Source of the DNA: Pseudomonas sp. QTF5 | Lineage (GTDB): Bacteria > Pseudomonadota > Gammaproteobacteria > Pseudomonadales > Pseudomonadaceae | DNA length: 64,000 bases | Reading direction: 5' to 3' | Assembly (NCBI RefSeq): GCF_000512695.2 | Contig: NZ_AZRW02000014.1 | Coordinates: forward strand, 26,933-90,932 | In this document: in pieces, positions 1-8,797 of the stretch | How the letters are laid out: the number at the start of each line of letters is the position of its first letter | Numbering within the stretch: position 1 is the stretch's first letter | Translations under genes and position numbers: made by a program | The notes under the pieces: generated by a model | The model's database searches: none | What the model saw: the letters and a program-made list of their open reading frames with translations, nothing else | Told to the model about the DNA's origin: nothing

Positions 1-27
1 CTTGCCCGCGATTGGGCCACTGCCGAT

Positions 28-711
28 CTAATGCCCCATGAGCCAGTGCTGATGCGGCCCCGGCAAGGTCCATATCCCGAATACCATCACCAGCAAGCCA
101 CCGGTCATGCGTACGCTGCGTTTGCGCAACAACGCTGTGACTCGCTCGGCGGCAAGCCCTGTGGCGAGCAGCACCGGCCAGGTGCCCAGACCGAATGCCA
201 GCATCAGTAATGCACTGTCCAGCGCATTGCCCTGGCTCGCTGACCACAGCAATGTGCTGTAAACCAGCCCGCACGGCAGCCAGCCCCACAGTGCGCCCAG
301 CAGCAGGGCGCGGGGCAGGTTCGATACGGGCAATAGTTTGTTGGCCACCGGCTGGATATGCCGCCACAGGCCGCGGCCGAGGCTTTCGATACGGGTCAGG
401 CCGCTCCACCAACCGGCCAGGTATAGGCCCATGGCGATCAGCAGCAATCCGGCGAGGATGCGCATGAACATCGCCGCCGGGCTATTGGCCACGGCCCATC
501 CGGCCAGGCCGATCAGCAGGCCGGCCGCGGCGTAGCTGAGAATTCGTCCCAGGTTGTAGGCCAGTAACAGTCGAAAGCGTCGGCTGCGTTGTTCCTTGGG
601 AATCGCCAGGGTCAACGCGCCCATCAAGCCGCCACACATGCCCAGGCAATGCCCGCCGCCGAGCAGGCCGAGGATCAGCGCAGACACCAGCAGTGGCGCC
701 AACTCAAGCAT
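28..711 (-). CDS. TauE/SafE-like membrane protein of the cco cluster
   Basis: A 227-residue integral membrane protein with about six hydrophobic segments. Near the N-terminus it has the motif GGHCLGMCGG, a cysteine/histidine signature of the sulfite exporter TauE/SafE (UreH/DsbD-like) proteins that follow ccoS in many proteobacteria. The family in this position is thought to help metal or cofactor handling during cbb3 oxidase assembly; the substrate is not established. The ATG overlaps the 3' end of ccoS by 8 nt, so the two are very probably translationally coupled. It is the last complete gene of the ccoGHIS operon here. Only 27 nt lie beyond its stop, and hemN is often next in Pseudomonas, but that cannot be seen. 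Confidence 0.85.
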   Translation of the reverse strand: MLELAPLLVSALILGLLGGGHCLGMCGGLMGALTLAIPKEQRSRRFRLLLAYNLGRILSYAAAGLLIGLAGWAVANSPAAMFMRILAGLLLIAMGLYLAGWWSGLTRIESLGRGLWRHIQPVANKLLPVSNLPRALLLGALWGWLPCGLVYSTLLWSASQGNALDSALLMLAFGLGTWPVLLATGLAAERVTALLRKRSVRMTGGLLVMVFGIWTLPGPHQHWLMGH

Positions 712-922
712 GGGGCGGCGCCTTGTCGTCCGGTTTGGCCGGATGGCCGCTGGCTTCGTCGACCGCTGCCTTGTGGTTCGGGTCCTGATCGTCGAACAGG
801 ATGCTGTGGGCCGGGCCGTCGAGGTCGTCGTACTGACCGCTGTCGACCGCCCAGAAGAAGATATAGATAGCGATGGCCACGATCAGCAGCGCGGCCGGGA
901 TCATCACGTAGAGAGCTGGCAT
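704..922 (-). CDS. ccoS: cbb3-type oxidase assembly protein CcoS
   Basis: A 72-residue protein with one N-terminal transmembrane helix (LYVMIPAALLIVAIAIYIFF region), then the conserved WAVDSGQYDDLDGPAHSIL stretch typical of CcoS. The tail is charged and proline-rich. CcoS is needed to insert heme and copper cofactors into the cbb3 oxidase in the inner membrane. An SD sequence (GGAG, about 5 nt before the ATG) supports the start. It lies 22 nt after ccoI and overlaps the following TauE-like gene by 8 nt, which fits a single ccoGHIS transcript. Confidence 0.93.
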   Translation of the reverse strand: MPALYVMIPAALLIVAIAIYIFFWAVDSGQYDDLDGPAHSILFDDQDPNHKAAVDEASGHPAKPDDKAPPHA

Positions 923-944
923 CTGGACTCCATGCTCGCGCGGC

Positions 945-3395
945 TCAGGCCGGCAGCGGGCGGGTTTCTGGCGTGGTGCCGACAGCCGGCGCGCTCGGCA
1001 GGCGAGTCAGGCGCAGGGCATTCAGCACCACGATCAACGAACTGATGGACATGCCGACCGCGGCCCATACCGGGGTGATCCAGCCGAGGGCGGCGAACGG
1101 CAACATGAGGCCATTGTACAGCGCCGCCCACAGCAAGTTCTCGATGATGACCCGACGGGTGTGCCGGGCCAGGCTGAAGGCTTGCACCAGCGCGTTGAGA
1201 CGGTTCGACAGCAGCACCGCGTCGGCACTGGTTTTCGCCAGATCGGTGGCCGAACCCATTGCCACGCTGATGTCGGCGGCGGCCAGCACCGGCACATCGT
1301 TGACCCCATCACCGAGCATCAACACCTTGCGACCTTCCTGGTGCAGTTGTTGCAGCACCTGCAATTTATCGTCCGGACGCAAACCGCCACGGGCCTCGTC
1401 GATGCCCAATTCGGCAGCGACGCTGGCGACCATCGGCGAGCTGTCACCGGACAGCAGCAGCGTACGCCAGCCGCGAGCCTTGCAGGCCGCCAGCAGGGCG
1501 GGCGCGTCGGCGCGCAAACGGTCATCGAGTACGAACCACGCCAGCGGCCCTTGGCTGTCGCCGAGCAGCAGCCATTGGCCGGGCTCATCAGGCATTACTG
1601 GCGTTTGAGCGCCGCTGAGTTCGCAGACAAACCCCGGTTGGCCAATGCGCAGGCGTTGTGTGCCGACCAATCCTTCCAGACCCAGCCCCGGCATGCTGTG
1701 AACTTCCTCGGCGGCTAGCGGCGCGCGGCCAAAAGCCCGGGCAATCGGGTGTTCGGAGCGGTTTTCCAGAGCAGCGGCGAGGCTCAGGCATTGATCGCTG
1801 GTCAGCGCCCCAAGCGGCCGGATCGAACGCAAGGCCAGGCGACCTTCGGTGAGGGTGCCGGTCTTGTCGAAAATCACCGTGTCGATTTGATTCAGGCCTT
1901 CCAGCACATGGCCGCGTGTCAACAAAAGCCCCAGTTTGTGCAGCGTTCCGGTGGCAGCCGTCAGGGCGGTTGGCGTGGCCAGCGACAAGGCGCACGGGCA
2001 TGTCGCAACTAGCATCGCCAGGACAATCCAGAACGCTCGCGATGAATCCAGCTCCCACCAGACCAGGCCGATGACGGCGGCGGCGATCAGCGATAACAGC
2101 AAAAACCATTGCGCGGCGCGGTCGGCGATTTCCGCCAGTCGCGGCTTCTCGGCCTGGGCGCGATCCAGCAGGCGGACGATGGCTGACAGGCGTGTGTCCT
2201 GACCCAGCGCCAGGACTTCCACGGTCAACGCACCTTCAACGTTCAAGGTGCCGGCGGTAACGGCATCGCCCGGGGTTCGAGGTTGTGGCAGGTATTCGCC
2301 GGTGAGCAGGGATTCGTCGATGCTCGACTGACCGTCGAGGATCTTGCCGTCGGCCGGCAAAATCGCACCGGGGTGCACCAGCACCTGATCGCCCACGCGC
2401 AACTCGCTGAGCAGAATCCGCTCGCTCTGGCCGTCAGCGCTCAGTCGCAGGCAGGAGGCGGGCAACAGATTGACCAGTTGAGCGGTCGCGGCGGCGGTGC
2501 GTTCCCGGGCGCGACGTTCCAGATAACGTCCGGCCAGCAGAAACAGCGCAAACATCCCCACCGCATCGAAATACAGCTCGCCGACCCCGGTGATCGAGGT
2601 CCAGATCCCGGCGATATAGGCACTGCCGATCGCCAGCGACACCGAGACGTCCATGGTCAGGTGACGGGTGCGCAGATCGCGCATCGCGCCCTTGAAGAAC
2701 GGCGCGCAGCTGTAAAACACGATTGGGGTAGTCAGAAACAGCGCGACCCAGCGCAGGATAGTGTGCAGCTCGGGGCTGAGGTCAATGTTGAATTCCGGCC
2801 ACGTGGCCATGGTCGCCATCATCGCCTGGAACCACAGCAGCCCGGCGACACCGAGTTGGCGCAGGGCCAAGCGGTTTTCGCTGGCCAGTTGTTCGCTGGC
2901 GCGGTCGGCCTGGTACGGATGGGCGGCGTAACCGATGTGGCGCAATTCACTGAGCACTTGGCTCAATGGCAATTGCGCGTCGGCCCAGCGCACATGCAGG
3001 CGATGGTTGGACAGGTTCAGGCGTGCTTCGGCCACCGCCGGTAAAGCCCGCAGGTGTTTCTCGATTAACCAGCCGCAGGCGGCGCAACTGATGCCTTCCA
3101 TCAACAGAGTGGTTTCGGCGAGTTCGCCTTCGTGGCGGACAAAGGGTTGCTGCACGTCGGCGCGGTCGTAGAGCTCCAACTCGTCCACCAACTGTACCGG
3201 CAAGGCTTCGGGGTTGGCCGAGGCTTCGCTGCGATGCTGGTAATAACTTTCCAGCCCGCCGGCCACGATTGCCTCGGCCACTGCCTGGCAACCGGGGCAG
3301 CAGAACTCGCGGGTATCCCCGAGGACGGCGGCCGTGAAGCGGCTGCCGGCCGGGACGGGCAGGGCGCAGTGGTAGCAGGGGGTTGGACTGGTCAT
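945..3395 (-). CDS. ccoI: Copper-translocating P1B-type ATPase CcoI (FixI)
   Basis: About 816 residues. Domains in order: an N-terminal Cys-rich segment (CYHC, CCPGC), one heavy-metal-associated domain with GISCAACGW, transmembrane helices, an actuator domain, the CPC metal-channel motif (ATCPCALSLATP), the phosphorylation loop DKTGTLT, and the hinge GDGVNDVPVLA. It exports Cu(I) across the inner membrane for the binuclear centre of cbb3 oxidase. The open frame extends upstream to 3461, but that part is REP sequence, so I chose the ATG at 3395 that gives MTSPTPCYHC, matching the usual family N-terminus. An ATG at 3407 is a possible alternative. It sits between ccoH and ccoS with a REPIN upstream. 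Confidence 0.95.
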   Translation of the reverse strand: MTSPTPCYHCALPVPAGSRFTAAVLGDTREFCCPGCQAVAEAIVAGGLESYYQHRSEASANPEALPVQLVDELELYDRADVQQPFVRHEGELAETTLLMEGISCAACGWLIEKHLRALPAVAEARLNLSNHRLHVRWADAQLPLSQVLSELRHIGYAAHPYQADRASEQLASENRLALRQLGVAGLLWFQAMMATMATWPEFNIDLSPELHTILRWVALFLTTPIVFYSCAPFFKGAMRDLRTRHLTMDVSVSLAIGSAYIAGIWTSITGVGELYFDAVGMFALFLLAGRYLERRARERTAAATAQLVNLLPASCLRLSADGQSERILLSELRVGDQVLVHPGAILPADGKILDGQSSIDESLLTGEYLPQPRTPGDAVTAGTLNVEGALTVEVLALGQDTRLSAIVRLLDRAQAEKPRLAEIADRAAQWFLLLSLIAAAVIGLVWWELDSSRAFWIVLAMLVATCPCALSLATPTALTAATGTLHKLGLLLTRGHVLEGLNQIDTVIFDKTGTLTEGRLALRSIRPLGALTSDQCLSLAAALENRSEHPIARAFGRAPLAAEEVHSMPGLGLEGLVGTQRLRIGQPGFVCELSGAQTPVMPDEPGQWLLLGDSQGPLAWFVLDDRLRADAPALLAACKARGWRTLLLSGDSSPMVASVAAELGIDEARGGLRPDDKLQVLQQLHQEGRKVLMLGDGVNDVPVLAAADISVAMGSATDLAKTSADAVLLSNRLNALVQAFSLARHTRRVIIENLLWAALYNGLMLPFAALGWITPVWAAVGMSISSLIVVLNALRLTRLPSAPAVGTTPETRPLPA

Positions 3396-3417
3396 GTTTG
3401 TTGCCATGAAAACCATT

Positions 3418-3547
3418 GTGGCGAGGGAGCTTGCTCCCGCTCGGCTGCGAAGCAGTCGCAATACTGAGCACTTGCTATGCCTGAAAGGGCCGGTTTGCAG
3501 GTTTCAGGGCCGCTTCGCACCCCAGCGGGAGCAAGCTCCCTCGCCAC
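3418..3547. repeat. REPIN (paired inverted REP sequences)
   Basis: Two inverted copies of a REP of the type GCGAGGGAGCTTGCTCCCGC flank about 50 nt of spacer, so the pair could form a long hairpin. It fills the ccoH-ccoI gap. The REP extends to the edge of the ccoI reading frame, which is why the longer ccoI start was rejected. Confidence 0.85.
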
Positions 3548-3568
3548 ATTTGATCGCCTTCGCAAGTG

Positions 3569-4108
3569 CTATTTTTTCAGGTCTTCCGCGCCTTGCAGCG
3601 GCTCATCGCCCAACAGCAGATCCTTGGCATGGCTGACCTGTTCTTCTTCGAACATGCGCCAGATCTTGTCATCCTGCACACCCAGCAATTCGACGAAGCG
3701 GCGACCTTCAATCTTGTCGCTTAACTGGCCGATGTAGCGGCCCTGTTCGGTTTCGCTGCGGGCCAGGGTGATCTTGCGATCTTTCTCCGGCTGGGTTGGC
3801 GAAATCAGGTTCAGCTCAAGGGTTTTCGGCTGGCTGTTACCGCTCAGGCGCAGGTCGACTTCGCCGGTCACGTCATCCAGATGCACACTGGCACGCAGTT
3901 GCAGGGTCTGGGCCAGCAGTTCGCGGTCCAGCGAACGGTTGATGCCCTTGCCGGCTTCGTAATAGTTGTCGTTGACCAGGTTGTCCGGGTTGTTCACCGC
4001 GATGGTCACCATCGACAGGGTCAAGGCCACCGAGCAGGCCAGGATGGCGATGATGATCCACGGCCAAAGGTGCTTGTACCAGGGACTTGCGGCAGTTGCT
4101 GCGGGCAT
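3569..4108 (-). CDS. ccoH: FixH-family protein CcoH
   Basis: About 179 residues: a short cytoplasmic N-terminus (MPAATAASPWYKHLWPW), one transmembrane helix (IIIAILACSVALTLSMVTI), and a periplasmic domain with the conserved YYEAGKGIN motif of the FixH family. CcoH stays associated with the cbb3 oxidase during and after assembly and stabilises CcoP. The frame is open to 4123, but the ATG at 4108 has a GAGAG ribosome site in front and falls just after the ccoG stop, so it is preferred. It is the second gene of the ccoGHIS operon. Confidence 0.92.
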   Translation of the reverse strand: MPAATAASPWYKHLWPWIIIAILACSVALTLSMVTIAVNNPDNLVNDNYYEAGKGINRSLDRELLAQTLQLRASVHLDDVTGEVDLRLSGNSQPKTLELNLISPTQPEKDRKITLARSETEQGRYIGQLSDKIEGRRFVELLGVQDDKIWRMFEEEQVSHAKDLLLGDEPLQGAEDLKK

Positions 4109-4119
4109 GATGACTTCTC

Positions 4120-5535
4120 TCAACGAATTTGTGGGCCGATGAATCGGCTCTTGGCTTCAATGTGGACGTTGGCGTCGTCGGCATCCTTGAGGATGAAGGT
4201 CACCTCGTTGGTGCTCGACGGCAGTTGTTCCGGTGCGCTGGACAGTTCGACCGGCTGGCTGAAAATCTCCCCGGCGGCGACTTTGATCTCGCGCTTGCCT
4301 TGCAGCTTGAGGTCCGGCAGGCCGGTGGCTTCCAGCACATAGGTATGGTCGCGCTGGTCCTTGTTCATGATCTTCAGGCTGTAGACGTTTTCGATCCGGC
4401 CTTCAGCGTTCTCGCGGTACAACACGCGGTCTTTACTGACATCGAAACCGACCAGCGAGCGCATGAAGAATGCAGTCACCAGCAACGCGATCATCGCCAA
4501 TAGCACCGTGGCATAGCCGATCAGGCGCGGACGCAGTTTATTGGTTTTTTGCCCCGACAGGTTGTGCTCGGTGGTGTAGCTGATCAGGCCGCGGGGGTAA
4601 TCCATCTTGTCCATGATGCTGTCGCAGGCATCGATGCACGCCGCGCAGCCGATGCATTCGACTTGCAGGCCGTCGCGGATGTCGATACCGGTGGGGCAGA
4701 CCTGGACACACATGGTGCAGTCGATGCAATCGCCCAGGCCCTGAGCCTTGTAGTCGATACCTTTCTTGCGCGGGCCACGGCTTTCGCCACGGCGCGGGTC
4801 GTAGGAGACGATCAGCGTGTCCTTGTCGAACATCACGCTCTGGAAGCGGGCGTACGGGCACATGTAAATGCACACTTGCTCACGCAACCAGCCGGCGTTG
4901 CCATAAGTGGCGAGGGTGAAGAAGCCGACCCAGAAATACGACCAACCATCGGCTTCGCCGGTGAAGAAATCGAGTACCAGTTCGCGAATCGGTGAGAAGT
5001 AACCGACGAAGGTCATGCCGGTCACGAAACCGATCAGCAGCCACATCGTGTGCTTGCTGAATTTACGCAGGAACTTGGTGGCGCTCATCGGCGCCTTGTC
5101 GAGCTTGATGCGTTGGTTGCGGTCGCCTTCAGTGACCTTTTCGCACCACATGAAGATCCAGGTCCAGACGCTTTGCGGGCAGGTGTAGCCGCACCAGACC
5201 CGGCCGGCATACACGGTAATGAAGAACAGGCCGAACGCACTGATGATCAGAATGCCCGAGAGCAGGATGAAATCCTGGGGCCAGAAGGTGGCGCCAAAGA
5301 TAAAGAATTTACGTTCCGGCAAGTTCCACCAGACGGCTTGATGCCCCCCCCAGTTCAGCCACACCGTGCCGAAATACAGTAGAAACAGCCCGGCACCGCC
5401 GATCATTCGCAGGTTACGGAACAGGCCGGTGAAAGCGCGGGTGTAGATTTTTTCTCGAGAGGCGTAGAGATCGACGCTGTTGTTGGCGTTCTTGGCAGGT
5501 GGAGTGACGTCGTGTACCGGAATCTGATTGCTCAT
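4120..5535 (-). CDS. ccoG: Cytochrome oxidase accessory protein CcoG (RdxA/FixG)
   Basis: A 471-residue membrane-bound iron-sulfur protein. Several transmembrane helices are followed by two ferredoxin-like [4Fe-4S] motifs (CIDCTMCVQVCP and CIGCAACIDAC) and a C-terminal periplasmic Ig-like FixG domain. An extra cysteine pair lies near the first helices (CGYTCPQSVW). CcoG is reported to reduce Cu(II) to Cu(I) during cbb3 assembly, feeding the copper route that includes CcoI. It is the first gene of the assembly operon. An ANR-like box about 170 nt upstream suggests low-oxygen control. Confidence 0.95.
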   Translation of the reverse strand: MSNQIPVHDVTPPAKNANNSVDLYASREKIYTRAFTGLFRNLRMIGGAGLFLLYFGTVWLNWGGHQAVWWNLPERKFFIFGATFWPQDFILLSGILIISAFGLFFITVYAGRVWCGYTCPQSVWTWIFMWCEKVTEGDRNQRIKLDKAPMSATKFLRKFSKHTMWLLIGFVTGMTFVGYFSPIRELVLDFFTGEADGWSYFWVGFFTLATYGNAGWLREQVCIYMCPYARFQSVMFDKDTLIVSYDPRRGESRGPRKKGIDYKAQGLGDCIDCTMCVQVCPTGIDIRDGLQVECIGCAACIDACDSIMDKMDYPRGLISYTTEHNLSGQKTNKLRPRLIGYATVLLAMIALLVTAFFMRSLVGFDVSKDRVLYRENAEGRIENVYSLKIMNKDQRDHTYVLEATGLPDLKLQGKREIKVAAGEIFSQPVELSSAPEQLPSSTNEVTFILKDADDANVHIEAKSRFIGPQIR

Positions 5536-5901
5536 CGTTGCATCCCACGGCAGTGGAAAAATGCCCCGGTCAGTACGTGCCGACCGCGGTCAAAAAGAGG
5601 TGTTGCAGTGGCGCAATGATACGCCTGTAGCTCTGGGTCAAGGGTGCGACCTTTGGTCGCGTTGGGTGAAGAGGGCGGATGGTGTAGCGGATGTAACAAG
5701 TCGTGACCCAGGTCAATTGACTATAGCTGCTTCATGGCGTTCGCCTTGGCTGGTTGCGGTGGAAAGTTGGAGGTCGACATATCTGTTAGTAATCTGAAAG
5801 ATCACGCTAATTGTCTTGTTGTCCGTATTGCAATAAGTTTGGAAGCGCAGCACGCAACGCATATTTAATTAAATGACTACTGTGTCATGAAAAGGATTTC
5901 T
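5536..5901. other. Divergent intergenic region ccoG / metallophosphoesterase
   Basis: This roughly 365-nt non-coding stretch separates two divergent genes. Its right half, nearest the metallophosphoesterase, is clearly more AT-rich than the cco genes. Apart from the ANR-like box I see no strong promoter or hairpin. The AT-rich half may carry the promoter for the plus-strand gene. Confidence 0.5.
5703..5716. promoter_or_regulatory. Candidate ANR/FNR box upstream of ccoG
   Basis: The minus strand reads TTGACCTGGGTCAC: TTGAC-N4-GTCAC against the ANR/FNR consensus TTGAY-N4-RTCAA, with one imperfect end. It is centred about 174 nt before the ccoG start. A class II site at -41.5 would put the transcription start near 5668. 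The oxygen-sensing regulator Anr is known to control cbb3 genes in Pseudomonas. Its use here is inferred from sequence alone. Confidence 0.5.
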
Positions 5902-6900
5902 ATGAACTTAACCTTTAAGGCCCCGCTATGGCTGGGTCTCTTTTTAATAGTGATCGGGTTTCAGGCATGGGCCGTTGAAGAATTACCCGAGCACTTGATC
6001 TTCGCTTCTGATTCGCAATATCCATGGAGTGATCTGACCGATAAAAATATCAGTGATCCGAACGTCGAAAAGCGTTCGGCTGAGCTGATTGACGCGCAAT
6101 ATTCCAGTATGGCCAGTTTTCGCAAGCTCAATGGCGGTGCGGCTCGTGTGCCGGTCATGATCAATGGGGACATTACGTCGTTCGGCCATGGTGGCGAACG
6201 TTCTTTCATGCGCGCCGTGTTCGAGGATAAATTGGAAGGCGTCTATGACTACGGGCTGGGTAATCACGATTACGCCAATAACGTAGATGATTGTTTTCTC
6301 AATAACTGTGCCGCTGGGAGTGTTAATGATTTAAAAGACCGTTATTGGGGGGAAGTTGATTCGATGGACTTGGCTGCCCGAGCATCGGGACTAGGCAAGA
6401 CCTATTACGGCAGCCTCGCCTATTCAAAAACCTTTGGTGATGTGCACATGGTTCAGTTGCACAAGGAGCCGACTTATACCGTTACCTTCACTTCAGGGAT
6501 CGTTAAGACGACCACTTATGAAATCACCGATGCGCTTGACTGGCTGGATAAAGATCTGGCTCGGGCACGGGCTGACGGTAAGATCATTATCTTGAACATG
6601 CACAAGGTCTATGACTGGAGAAAGGCTAGCGCGGCCCAGATCAAGCGCTTCAGGGAGATGATCAACACCTACAAGGTTACCGCGGTGTTCGGTGGTCATG
6701 ACCATTGGGGCGTTGGATGGTATGGCCATGGGGAAGAGCTTTTTGGCGAGGTGCCGGTTTTCCTGAGCGGATCGTCTTCGCAACAAACGTATCTGATCGC
6801 CAGTTTTATCGAGGACAGGCAGAGCCTTGAGATCAGCGTCGTCAAAGGCAACAACTGGTCCACTCGTCGGATAGCAGCCGAAGCGCGAGTGCGCAAGTAA
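5902..6900 (+). CDS. Secreted calcineurin-like metallophosphoesterase
   Basis: A 332-residue protein beginning with a signal peptide (hydrophobic core LWLGLFLIVIGF, likely cleavage after QAWA). The metallophosphoesterase blocks are visible: D37-x-Q39 (FASDSQ), GDIT, GNHDY, and GGHDHWG near the C-terminus, which together would bind two metal ions. Two nearby cysteines (DCFLNNC) could form a disulfide outside the cytoplasm. An ATG lies 15 nt upstream (5887), but the ATG at 5902 has AAGGA with 5-nt spacing, so it is preferred. The gene is lower in GC than its neighbours and lies against the cco genes between ccoP1 and ccoG, which suggests later insertion. The phosphoester substrate is unknown. 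Confidence 0.85.
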   Translation: MNLTFKAPLWLGLFLIVIGFQAWAVEELPEHLIFASDSQYPWSDLTDKNISDPNVEKRSAELIDAQYSSMASFRKLNGGAARVPVMINGDITSFGHGGERSFMRAVFEDKLEGVYDYGLGNHDYANNVDDCFLNNCAAGSVNDLKDRYWGEVDSMDLAARASGLGKTYYGSLAYSKTFGDVHMVQLHKEPTYTVTFTSGIVKTTTYEITDALDWLDKDLARARADGKIIILNMHKVYDWRKASAAQIKRFREMINTYKVTAVFGGHDHWGVGWYGHGEELFGEVPVFLSGSSSQQTYLIASFIEDRQSLEISVVKGNNWSTRRIAAEARVRK

Positions 6901-6964
6901 CAGGAACCGACCCGCGCCCCGCGTCATCTGCATAATCACCGCTTAAGCCGAGGGCGAATAAAAA

Positions 6965-6992
6965 GGCCCCGCCAACTTTCATTGGCGGGGCC
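6965..6992. terminator. Bidirectional rho-independent terminator
   Basis: An 11-bp GC-rich stem (GGCCCCGCCAA / TTGGCGGGGCC) with a 6-nt loop has T residues on the right and A residues on the left. It can therefore end both the metallophosphoesterase transcript (+) and the ccoNOQP-1 transcript (-), which converge here. Confidence 0.9.
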
Positions 6993-7017
6993 TTTGTGCA
7001 TCGGTCAGGCGTGGATC

Positions 7018-8001
7018 TTACTGGGCATCTTCCGCCGGGGCTTTCTCACCATGAGAAAGGCTGTAGACGTAAGCGGCCAGCAGGTGAACCTTGTCGTTGC
7101 CTTGCAGCTGTTCTTGCGCAGGCATCTGGCCCTGACGGCCGTAACGGATGGTCTGCTGCAGTTGAGCGAAGCTCGAACCGTAGATGAACCCGGTCGGGTG
7201 GGTCAGGTCAGGGGCGCCCATCGCGGGTGTGCCTTTGCCGGCAGGACCGTGGCATGCCACGCAGTTGGCGGCGAACAGTTTCTGGCCGGCAACCGGGTCA
7301 GCCTTGGCGCCTTCCGGCAGCTTGCGGCCATCGAGGTTGGTCACCACGAACGCGGCAACGTCTGCAACGCCTTGCTCGCCGATCACTTCAGCCCAGGCCG
7401 GCATCACAGCGTGACGACCGCCCATGATGGTGGTCTTGATGGTTTGCGCTTCGCCACCCCAGCGCCAGTCGGCGTCGGTCAGGTTAGGGAAACCATAGGC
7501 GCCTTTGGCGTCGGAGCCGTGGCAAGTCGCGCAGTTGGAGGCGAACAGGCGGCCACCCATCTTCAGGGCTTGCGGGTCTTTGGCGACTTCTTCGATCGGC
7601 ATGGAAGCGAACTTGGCGAAGATCGGGCCGAATTTGGTATCCGACCTGAGCATTTCCTTTTCCCATTCGTGAACGCCGGTCCAGCCGGTCTGGCCGTTGG
7701 CGAACGCAGTCTGCTTCTCGTTATCGAGGTAGTTGTAACCCGGCAGCAGGCCTTTCCAGTTACCCAGGCCCGGGTACAGCACCAGATAGCCGAGGGCGAA
7801 GATGATAGTGCCCACGAACAGCATGAACCACCATTTCGGCAGCGGGTTGTCGTATTCCTCGATCCCGTCGAAGGAGTGGCCGACCGTTTCATCGGTGGAT
7901 TCGCTGCGCTGGCCCTTGCGGGTCGACAGCAGCAGCCAGGTCAGGGCGAAGATGGTGCCGAGACTGAGGACTGTGACGTACAGACTCCAGAACGTAGTCA
8001 T
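7018..8001 (-). CDS. ccoP1: cbb3 oxidase diheme subunit CcoP (copy 1)
   Basis: A 327-residue membrane-anchored diheme cytochrome c. Two N-terminal hydrophobic helices (about 4-26 and 57-77) precede two cytochrome c domains with heme motifs C157-ATC-H161 and C247-VAC-H251. CcoP accepts electrons from soluble cytochromes and passes them through CcoO to CcoN. The start overlaps the ccoQ1 stop by 4 nt (ATGA). It is the last gene of operon 1, followed by a strong terminator. Compared with CcoP2 it carries about ten extra residues ([12 protein letters not shown] region near residue 91). Confidence 0.97.
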   Translation of the reverse strand: MTTFWSLYVTVLSLGTIFALTWLLLSTRKGQRSESTDETVGHSFDGIEEYDNPLPKWWFMLFVGTIIFALGYLVLYPGLGNWKGLLPGYNYLDNEKQTAFANGQTGWTGVHEWEKEMLRSDTKFGPIFAKFASMPIEEVAKDPQALKMGGRLFASNCATCHGSDAKGAYGFPNLTDADWRWGGEAQTIKTTIMGGRHAVMPAWAEVIGEQGVADVAAFVVTNLDGRKLPEGAKADPVAGQKLFAANCVACHGPAGKGTPAMGAPDLTHPTGFIYGSSFAQLQQTIRYGRQGQMPAQEQLQGNDKVHLLAAYVYSLSHGEKAPAEDAQ

Positions 8002-8183
8002 TCTTTGTTACTCCTAGAAGCTTGCTCGACGTGCTTGATGGCTTCGGGATCATCCGCGAAAGGCAGCAAGGTCGCGTCTTCAAACTCCGACTTGCGCTTG
8101 GGGCTGAACACCCACAGCGCCAGACCGATGAAGGCCACCATCACAACAACGGTGCCCAGGCCACGAATCATCCCGATATCCAT
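7998..8183 (-). CDS. ccoQ1: cbb3 oxidase small subunit CcoQ (copy 1)
   Basis: A 61-residue single-span membrane protein with the conserved [22 protein letters not shown] helix and the short charged tail ATLLPFADD. CcoQ stabilises the cbb3 complex in the inner membrane. It lies 5 nt after ccoO1 and overlaps ccoP1 by 4 nt, so the genes are translationally coupled. Confidence 0.95.
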   Translation of the reverse strand: MDIGMIRGLGTVVVMVAFIGLALWVFSPKRKSEFEDATLLPFADDPEAIKHVEQASRSNKE

Positions 8184-8188
8184 CTAAA

Positions 8189-8797
8189 TCACCGTTTGCT
8201 TTTGATGATGGTGCCCAGGCCTTGCAGATAGGCCACCAGCGCGTCCATTTCGGTTTTGCCCTTCACAGCATCCTTGGCGCCGGCGATGTCTTCGTCGGTG
8301 TAAGGGACGCCGAGCGTGCGCAAGACTTCCATTTTCTTCGCGGTGTCTTTGCCGTCGAGCTTGTTTTCCACGAGGAACGGGTAAGCCGGCATTTTCGACT
8401 CAGGCACTACGTTGCGCGGGTTGTACAAGTGCGCACGCTGCCAGTCATCGGAGTAACGACCGCCGACACGGGCCAGGTCCGGACCGGTACGCTTGGACCC
8501 CCACAGGAACGGGTGGTCCCAAACGCTTTCACCGGCGACCGAGTAGTGGCCGTAACGTTCGGTTTCAGCACGGAACGGGCGGATCATCTGCGAGTGGCAG
8601 CCGACACAACCGTTGGCGATGTACACGTCGCGGCCTTCCAGCTCAAGGGCGGTGCGCGGCTTCATGCCCTCGACCGGCTTGTTGGTGACGTCCTGGAAAA
8701 ACAGCGGAACGATTTGAGTCAGGCCGCCGACGCTGACGGCGATAACCATGAAGAAGGCCAGCAGGCCAATATTCTTCTCGACTGCTTCATGCTTCAT
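8189..8797 (-). CDS. ccoO1: cbb3 oxidase monoheme subunit CcoO (copy 1)
   Basis: A 202-residue cytochrome c with an N-terminal membrane anchor ([23 protein letters not shown]) and one heme-binding motif C64-VGC-H68. Methionine-rich stretches such as [10 protein letters not shown] and KMPAYPFL are typical of CcoO. It carries electrons from CcoP to the CcoN active site. The start codon shares one base with the ccoN1 stop (TGATG), so the two are coupled. Confidence 0.97.
   Translation of the reverse strand: MKHEAVEKNIGLLAFFMVIAVSVGGLTQIVPLFFQDVTNKPVEGMKPRTALELEGRDVYIANGCVGCHSQMIRPFRAETERYGHYSVAGESVWDHPFLWGSKRTGPDLARVGGRYSDDWQRAHLYNPRNVVPESKMPAYPFLVENKLDGKDTAKKMEVLRTLGVPYTDEDIAGAKDAVKGKTEMDALVAYLQGLGTIIKSKR

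Noticed and set aside
3396-3461. N-terminal extension of ccoI
   Set aside because: These codons lie mainly in REP sequence and do not match CcoI proteins.
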